DNA of 64,000 nt from DASXBA01 sp036406475 (GTDB lineage: Bacteria > Actinomycetota > Thermoleophilia > Solirubrobacterales > Thermoleophilaceae): contig DASXBA010000040.1 in NCBI GenBank assembly GCA_036406475.1, positions 1-64,000 of the forward strand, given 5' to 3'. Shown piece after piece: positions 59,635-64,000 of the stretch; the stretch's first letter is position 1; the number at the start of each line of letters is the position of its first letter. The notes beneath the pieces are model-generated. The model ran no database searches and had not been told where the DNA came from. It saw nothing but the letters and a program-made list of their open reading frames with translations. A program made the translations under genes and the position numbers.

Positions 59635-60387
59635 GTGACCGGGTCGCTCGAAGGTCGCGTGGCGGTCATCACCGGCGCCTCGTCGGGGATCGGTGAGGCG
59701 ACGGCCGTCGCTCTCTCGCGGGAGGGGGCGGCGGTCGCCCTCGGCGCCAGGCGGCGCGAGCGCCTCGACGAGATCGCCGGGCGAATCGAGGCCGACGGCG
59801 GCCGCGCGCTTGCGATCGAGGTTGACGTGGGGGACGAGGCCCAGGCGCGCTCCTTCGTCGAGACGGCGCACCGCGAGCTGGGCGGGATCTCGATCCTGCT
59901 GAACAACGCCGGCCTGATGCTGCTCGGGGCCGTCGAGGGCGCGGACACCGCTGAATGGCGGCGGATGGTCGAGGTGAACCTGCTCGGCCTCCTCTGGTGC
60001 ACGCATGCGGCCCTGCCGCTGATGCGGGCCGGTGGGGGCGGCGACATCGTGAACATCTCCTCGACGGCCGGGCGGAACGCCGCGGCGGGCGCGGCCGTCT
60101 ACAACATGACCAAGTTCGGCGTGACGGGCTTCTCGGAGGCGCTTCGTCAGGAGGCGCTCCACTCGAAGGTCCGAGTCACGTGCGTCGAGCCCGGCTACGT
60201 GACCACCGAGCTCCAGGGTCACAACACCGATCCCGCGGTGCAGAAGGCGACGGAGAGGATGCGCGAGCAGATCGGCGACGTGCTCGAGGCCGGCGACATC
60301 GCGGACCTGATCGTCTACGCCGTGTCGCGGCCGGCGCACGTGGACCTCAACGAGGTGCTGATCCGGCCGACAGGCCAGCGCCGCTGA
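59635..60387 (+). CDS. short-chain dehydrogenase/reductase
   Basis: 250 residues, classical SDR. VAVITGASSGIGEATAVAL is the NAD(P) motif, NNAGLMLLGAVE the NNAG strand, and the catalytic Ser-Tyr-Lys is in IVNISSTAGRNAAAGAAVYN followed by MTKFG. The region behind VEPGYVTTELQ is substrate-specific. Cofactor preference is probably NADP from the basic residue after the first strand (ARRRER). The stop codon at 60385-60387 is the first three bases of the transposase-associated palindrome. Substrate unknown; the family is too broad for a guess. Confidence 0.92.
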   Translation: MTGSLEGRVAVITGASSGIGEATAVALSREGAAVALGARRRERLDEIAGRIEADGGRALAIEVDVGDEAQARSFVETAHRELGGISILLNNAGLMLLGAVEGADTAEWRRMVEVNLLGLLWCTHAALPLMRAGGGGDIVNISSTAGRNAAAGAAVYNMTKFGVTGFSEALRQEALHSKVRVTCVEPGYVTTELQGHNTDPAVQKATERMREQIGDVLEAGDIADLIVYAVSRPAHVDLNEVLIRPTGQRR

Positions 60388-60415
60388 AAAAAAGGGGACG
60401 GGGCCCTTTTTTTCA
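60385..60415. repeat. left REP-like palindrome of the transposase unit
   Basis: 31-base near-perfect palindrome with seven-base A and T runs outside and a GGGGACGGGGCCC core. Thirty of 31 positions match the reverse complement of the copy at 8881-8911. It begins with the SDR stop codon. Confidence 0.85.
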
Positions 60416-60459
60416 TCGCCGCGGGGGGCGAATCCCCGCCGGGCGCTGCTGCACAGGGC

Positions 60460-61233
60460 GTGCCCCGCAAGCCTCGCCTCGAGATCCCGGGAGGGATTCA
60501 CCACGTGACGTCTCGCGGGAACAGGCGCCAACTCGTCTTTCGCGGCAACGGCGACCGGCGGCTGTTTCTCTCGGAGCTCGAGCGGGCCGTGATCCGGCAT
60601 CGCTGGCGTTGCCTCGCCTACTGCCTGATGGACAACCACTTCCATCTGGTCGTCGAGACTCCGCTTCCAAACCTCGGCCGCGGCATGCGGGACTGCCTCA
60701 GCCGCTTCGTCCAGACCTTCAATCGCCGCCACGGCACCGACGGCCGCATGTTCAAGGAGCGTTTCCACTCGGTTGCCGTCCTGGGTGACCCGCACTTCGC
60801 GTGCCTGATGCGGTACGTCGCGCTCAACCCGGTACATGCGGGGTTCTGCAGAAGTCCCGCCGACTGGCCGTGGAGCAGCCACGGGCAGATGGCGGCCGGG
60901 CGCGATTCGACGCTGGTGGCCTCGAGGCGAGTCGAGGAGCTGCTGGAGTGCTGGGGCGGACCCGCTGGAGCCCGGTATGCGCGGTTGCTTTGGGATGGCG
61001 GGCATTTCGGCCCCTGGAGCGAGGCAATCGATCCAAACCCGCGTCCCGCGCTCGCGGACCTCCTGGCCTCGATGCCACGTGAGGACGCCATTCGCTGGGC
61101 CAGGCATCGCTACGGCTATCGGGTAAGCGAGATCGCTTCGGCCGCTGGGGTCAGCCCGGCCACGGTGACCCGCTGTACGCGCCGCCTGAAAGAAAGGGCC
61201 CCGTCCCCCTGGCGAGCATACGTTTGTCCGTGA
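60460..61233 (+). CDS. REP-associated tyrosine transposase (IS200-like, Y1)
   Basis: 257 residues from GTG 60460. The HUH motif is CLMDNHFHLVVETP (H60, H62) and the catalytic Tyr is Y119 in LMRYVALNPVHAGF, aligned by the RYxxLNPV block with E. coli TnpREP. N-terminal text MPRKPRLEIPGGIHHVTSRG is typical of RAYT proteins. The C-terminus (residues 200-257) carries a DnaA/ORF-like helix-turn-helix (EIASAAGVSPATVTRCTRRL) that is present in some relatives. Catalytic residues are intact, so it may be active. Its last residues (KERAPSPW and on) are encoded by the right palindrome. Confidence 0.9.
   Translation: MPRKPRLEIPGGIHHVTSRGNRRQLVFRGNGDRRLFLSELERAVIRHRWRCLAYCLMDNHFHLVVETPLPNLGRGMRDCLSRFVQTFNRRHGTDGRMFKERFHSVAVLGDPHFACLMRYVALNPVHAGFCRSPADWPWSSHGQMAAGRDSTLVASRRVEELLECWGGPAGARYARLLWDGGHFGPWSEAIDPNPRPALADLLASMPREDAIRWARHRYGYRVSEIASAAGVSPATVTRCTRRLKERAPSPWRAYVCP
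61187..61210. repeat. right REP-like palindrome of the transposase unit, degenerate
   Basis: The first 22 bases equal those of the 8881 copy (TGAAAGAAAGGGCCCCGTCC and CC), in inverted orientation to the left copy; the T run that would complete the palindrome is missing. It is inside the coding end of the transposase. Confidence 0.75.
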
Positions 61234-61240
61234 TAACGTA
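61219..61240. promoter_or_regulatory. inverted repeat operator candidate ahead of the XRE-cupin gene
   Basis: TACGTT (61219-61224) and AACGTA (61235-61240) are perfect inverted half-sites 10 bases apart, directly before GTG 61247 and overlapping a TACGAT box (61239-61244). The position fits autoregulation by the XRE protein. It sits next to the right end of the transposase gene. Confidence 0.55.
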
Positions 61241-61246
61241 CGATTC

Positions 61247-61825
61247 GTGGCCGTCGCCGTGGAGCCCAGCCCGATCGGCGCCCGAGTGCGGGCGCTTCGC
61301 GACGGGATGGGACTGTCGCTCCGAGACCTGGCCGAACGCTGCGGCGTCTCGGCGCCGATGCTGTCCCAGGTCGAGCGCGGGGAGACGAGCCCGACGCTCG
61401 CCGTGGCGGAGCGGATCGCCGCCGGCCTCGACCTGAACCTCTCGCAGCTTCTTCGCCTCGACGAGGCCGACGGCGTGAGCATCGTGCGCGCGGCGGAGCG
61501 CCGGAGCGGCGGCGGCCGCGCCCACCGCTACGAGGTGCTCACACCGCCCCTGCCGGGCCAGCGCGCCGAGGTGTCGCTGCACACGCTCCAACCCGGCGCG
61601 GCGACGGCCGGCCCCGAGGACCCGCCGATGCATGAGCCCGGTAGCCGCGAGACCGCCGTGGTGGCCGAGGGCACGCTCCGGCTCATCTGCGTCGGCGTGC
61701 CCCACGACCTCGCAGAGGGGGACAGCGTGACCTTCGACTCCGATCTGCCCCACCACTTCGAGAACCCCGGAAAGGCGCCCGCGCGCTTCTACGCGATCGT
61801 GGCCGCCGGTCTCAGGAGGTCCTGA
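61247..61825 (+). CDS. XRE-family regulator with C-terminal cupin domain
   Basis: 192 residues from GTG 61247 (a second GTG at 61259 is possible). Helix-turn-helix at residues about 12-65: RVRALRDGMGLSLRDLAERC and SAPMLSQVERGETSPTLAVA. The C-terminal half is a cupin (about 110-188) with HEPGSRETAVVAEGTLRLIC and DLPHHFENPG, a small-molecule sensor. The stop overlaps the leuC start (TGATG), with AGGAGGT (61814-61820) as leuC ribosome binding site. The regulator is thus cotranscribed with leuCD and may sense a related metabolite; this is inference. Confidence 0.9.
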   Translation: MAVAVEPSPIGARVRALRDGMGLSLRDLAERCGVSAPMLSQVERGETSPTLAVAERIAAGLDLNLSQLLRLDEADGVSIVRAAERRSGGGRAHRYEVLTPPLPGQRAEVSLHTLQPGAATAGPEDPPMHEPGSRETAVVAEGTLRLICVGVPHDLAEGDSVTFDSDLPHHFENPGKAPARFYAIVAAGLRRS

Positions 61826-63222
61826 TGCCGAAGAACGAAAACGGCGAGCAGACGGCGTCTGCGAGCCCTCGAACTCTTTTCGACAAGATCTGGGACGCCC
61901 ACGAGGTGGCCGAGGGGCTGATCTACGTGGACCTCCACCTCGTCCATGAGGTCACGTCCCCGCAGGCGTTCGAGTCGCTGCGCCTCGCCGGACGGCGGGT
62001 CCGCCGCCCTGACCGCACCCTCGCGACCGCCGACCACAACGTGCCCACCGACGGCGCCACGGCGCTGGACATGATCTCGGACGCCCTCTCGCGCACGCAG
62101 ATCGAGGCGCTCGAGCAGAACTGCCAGGAGTTCGACGTTCCCATCTACTCGATCGGCTCCGGCCGCCAGGGGATCGTCCACGTGATCGGCCCGGAGCTGG
62201 GCGTCACGCAGCCGGGCATGACGATCGTCTGCGGCGACTCCCACACCTCCACCCACGGCGCCTTCGGGGCGCTGGCGTTCGGCATCGGCACGAGCGAGGT
62301 CGAGCACGTGCTCGCCACCCAGACGCTCCAGCAGCGCAAGCCGAGGTCGATGCGGATCCTCTACGAGGGCGAGCTCGGCTACGGCGTCAGCGCCAAGGAC
62401 CTGATCCTCGGGACGATCGGCCGGATCGGCGTCGACGGCGGCGTCGGCCACGTGATCGAGTACGCCGGCGCGCCGATCGAGGCGCTGTCGATGGAGGGCC
62501 GGATGACGATCTGCAACATGACCATCGAGGGCGGCGGCCGCGCCGGGATGGTGGCGCCCGACGAGACCACCTTCGATTGGGTCGAGGGCCGCCCGGGTGC
62601 GCCAAAGGAGCTGCCGGCCGACGACTGGCTGGCGCTCCGCAGCGACGACGCCGCGAGCTTCGACAAGGAGGTCGTGATCGACGCCGGCGAGCTGGCCCCG
62701 CAGGTCACCTGGGGGACGACGCCGGAGATGGTGGTCGACGTGACCTCCGCCGTGCCCGAGCCGCGCCACGAGGGGGAGGAGAGGGCGCTCGAGTACATGG
62801 CGCTCGAGCCCGGCGTCGCGATGCGGGAGATCGACCTCGACCGGATCTTCATCGGCTCCTGCACCAACTCGCGGATCGGCGACCTGCGCGAGGCCGCCGA
62901 GCTCGTCGACGGTCGCAAGGTCTCCGACAAGGTCGACGCGATGGTCGTGCCCGGCTCCCAGCAGGTGAAGGCCCAGGCCGAGGCCGAGGGCCTCGACGAG
63001 GTCTTCCGCAGCGCCGGCTTCGACTGGCGCTCGGCCGGCTGCTCGATGTGCCTGGGGATGAACCCCGACATCGCCGCCCCGGGCGAGCGCGTGGCCTCGA
63101 CGTCCAACCGCAACTTCGAGGGCCGCCAGGGCCGCGGCGCGCGCAGCCATCTCGTGAGCCCGCGAATGGCGGCGGCGGCCGCGATCGAGGGCCACTTCGT
63201 CGACATCAGGGAGTGGAGCTGA
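61825..63222 (+). CDS. leuC: 3-isopropylmalate dehydratase large subunit
   Basis: 465 residues. LeuC with LeuD isomerises 2- to 3-isopropylmalate using a 4Fe-4S cluster. Cluster Cys: SCTNSRIGDL near residue 350, and CSMCLGMNPD near residue 410. Further text: TLFDKIWDAHEVAEGL, TVVCGDSHTSTHGAFG in the form IVCGDSHTSTHGAFGALAFG, and GRRVRRPDRTLATADHN. ATG 61825 overlaps the regulator stop and the stop overlaps the leuD ATG (TGATG). leuB is not in the window. Confidence 0.96.
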   Translation: MPKNENGEQTASASPRTLFDKIWDAHEVAEGLIYVDLHLVHEVTSPQAFESLRLAGRRVRRPDRTLATADHNVPTDGATALDMISDALSRTQIEALEQNCQEFDVPIYSIGSGRQGIVHVIGPELGVTQPGMTIVCGDSHTSTHGAFGALAFGIGTSEVEHVLATQTLQQRKPRSMRILYEGELGYGVSAKDLILGTIGRIGVDGGVGHVIEYAGAPIEALSMEGRMTICNMTIEGGGRAGMVAPDETTFDWVEGRPGAPKELPADDWLALRSDDAASFDKEVVIDAGELAPQVTWGTTPEMVVDVTSAVPEPRHEGEERALEYMALEPGVAMREIDLDRIFIGSCTNSRIGDLREAAELVDGRKVSDKVDAMVVPGSQQVKAQAEAEGLDEVFRSAGFDWRSAGCSMCLGMNPDIAAPGERVASTSNRNFEGRQGRGARSHLVSPRMAAAAAIEGHFVDIREWS

Positions 63223-63782
63223 TGGAGCCGGTACGCGTAGTCGAAGGCGGCGTCACCGTCCTCAACCGGAACGACGTCGACACCGATCAGATCATCCCCA
63301 AGCAGTTCCTCAAGCGGATCGAGCGGACCGGGTTCGGCGAGTTCCTGTTCTACGACTGGGCGAAGGAACCGGGCTGGGAGCTGCCGGTCAACCCGATCCT
63401 CGCCGCCGGGCGGAACTTCGGCTGCGGGTCGAGCCGCGAGCACGCGCCCTGGGCGCTCGAGGATTACGGCTTCAAGGCGATCGTCGCGCCGAGCTTCGCC
63501 GACATCTTCTACTCCAACTGCACCAAGATCGGGCTCCTTCCCGTGGCGCTGCCGGAGGACGACGTCAAGGAGCTGATGGAGGCCGGCCACGCGCGGATCG
63601 ACCTCGAGGAGCAGGAGATCTCGTTCGCGGGCAGGCAGGTCCAGTTCGACATCGACCCGGAGACCGCCCGCCGCCTGCTCGAGGGGCTCGACGACATCGG
63701 GGTGACCCTCCAGCAGACCGACGCGATCGACACCTACGAGGCGGAGCGCGAGCGGACCGGGCCCGTCACCACGAGCCTGTGA
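63222..63782 (+). CDS. leuD: 3-isopropylmalate dehydratase small subunit
   Basis: 186 residues, small-subunit length. VLNRNDVDTDQIIPKQFLKR at the N-terminus, NFGCGSSREHAPWALEDYGF in the swivel domain, and SFADIFYSNCTKIGLLPV are diagnostic. It starts at the ATG overlapping the leuC stop and ends overlapping the start of a methyltransferase gene (GTGA at 63779). The tail EAERERTGPVTTSL is typical of the family. Confidence 0.96.
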   Translation: MEPVRVVEGGVTVLNRNDVDTDQIIPKQFLKRIERTGFGEFLFYDWAKEPGWELPVNPILAAGRNFGCGSSREHAPWALEDYGFKAIVAPSFADIFYSNCTKIGLLPVALPEDDVKELMEAGHARIDLEEQEISFAGRQVQFDIDPETARRLLEGLDDIGVTLQQTDAIDTYEAERERTGPVTTSL

Positions 63783-64000
63783 CGACTCGCGACTGGGACG
63801 CCGCGACCTACGACCGCGTCGCGGACCCGCAGGCCGAGTGGGCGCAGGTCGTGCTCGAGCGGCTGGAGCTCAAGGGCGACGAGACGGTCCTCGACGCCGG
63901 ATGCGGCAGCGGCCGCGTCACGGCGATGCTGCTGGAGCGCCTGCCCGAGGGCAGGGTGATCGCGGTCGACTCCGCGCCCTCGATGGTCGAGCGCGCGCGG
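63779..64000 (+). CDS. SAM-dependent methyltransferase, 3' truncated by window edge
   Basis: GTG 63779 overlaps the leuD stop (GTGA). The visible 74 residues begin MTTRDWDAATYDRVADPQ and have the class I SAM-binding motif VLDAGCGSGRVTAMLLERLP followed by the second strand VIAVDSAPSMVERAR. The RDWDAATYDR start resembles trans-aconitate 2-methyltransferases and related small-acid methylases, which could fit an enzyme next to an aconitase-like dehydratase, but only the N-terminus is seen. It is not obviously the missing MenG. Confidence 0.85.
   Translation, partial: MTTRDWDAATYDRVADPQAEWAQVVLERLELKGDETVLDAGCGSGRVTAMLLERLPEGRVIAVDSAPSMVERAR

Larger units (their letters stand above)
60385..61210. 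mobile_element. REP-associated transposase unit (RAYT) with inverted flanking palindromes
   Basis: A Y1 transposase gene (60460-61233) between two related palindromes in opposite orientation: left 60385-60415 (31 bases; starts TGAAAAAAAGGGGACGGGG and ends CCCTTTTTTTCA) and right 61187-61210 (starts TGAAAGAAAGGGCCCCGTCC), whose outer part has lost the T run. A third copy is at 8881. The unit is about 0.83 kb. Such units are known as RAYT-REP systems; whether this one still moves is not known. Confidence 0.85.

Noticed and set aside
58705..61482. 925-codon open frame on the minus strand across LysM, SDR, transposase and regulator genes
   Set aside because: It is antisense to four well-supported genes, is Arg/Gly/Ala-rich low-complexity text and has no recognisable domain; a GC-bias shadow.

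Overview
The window reads as chromosomal sequence from a very GC-rich, gene-dense actinobacterium. The class Thermoleophilia (Solirubrobacterales or relatives) is the likeliest placement. This is an inference from frequent GTG/TTG starts, 4-bp GTGA/ATGA stop-start overlaps, many TANNNT boxes directly in front of operon-head start codons, GatCAB, menaquinone genes, a mycobacterial-type mce gene set, several Ser/Thr kinases and secreted proteins with basic Cys-containing tails. No rRNA, tRNA, prophage, plasmid function or CRISPR array was seen.

Layout. 1-5.6 kb: a truncated DUF559 protein, a flavin-reductase-like protein, folD, two small membrane proteins, a thioesterase, and a cytochrome P450 flanked by two SnoaL-like proteins. 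5.6-8.8 kb: gatC-gatA-gatB. 8.9-12.5 kb: small proteins, an NDH-2 type NADH dehydrogenase and a GNAT-like protein. 12.5-14.9 kb: ilvB-ilvN, separated by a heptamer repeat array. 15-16.5 kb: menF. 16.5-27.1 kb: a secreted repeat protein followed by six consecutive MCE-domain genes with no YrbE/MlaE permease beside them. 27.2-32.3 kb: menD, divergent from menH, then menB-menA-menC on the minus strand. menE lies alone at 43 kb.

32.3-46 kb is the most unusual part. It holds three Ser/Thr kinases, an FHA-TM-HtrA protease fusion, a small FHA protein, a thrombospondin-type-3 secreted protein, a Gly/Ser/Thr-rich membrane-anchored protein and two tandem secreted paralogues. 46-64 kb returns to metabolism: ilvC, a sulfatase-like protein, an aminotransferase with serA, a quinone-oxidoreductase-like protein, leuA behind a probable Leu-rich leader peptide, a DHFR-like protein, a maleylacetate-reductase-like protein, a LysM/transglycosylase protein, an SDR, a REP-associated (Y1) transposase between inverted palindromes, and an XRE-cupin regulator overlapping leuC-leuD and a methyltransferase.

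Functionally, the window carries much of branched-chain amino acid synthesis (ilvB, ilvN, ilvC, leuA, leuC, leuD; no ilvD or leuB), most of menaquinone synthesis (menF, D, H, C, E, B, A) and a quinone-linked NADH dehydrogenase. The strongest items for a second look are the kinase/FHA/HtrA/surface-protein cluster, the leuA leader, the transposase with its palindromes, the heptamer arrays that supply start and stop codons, and an apparent frameshift at the start of menE.
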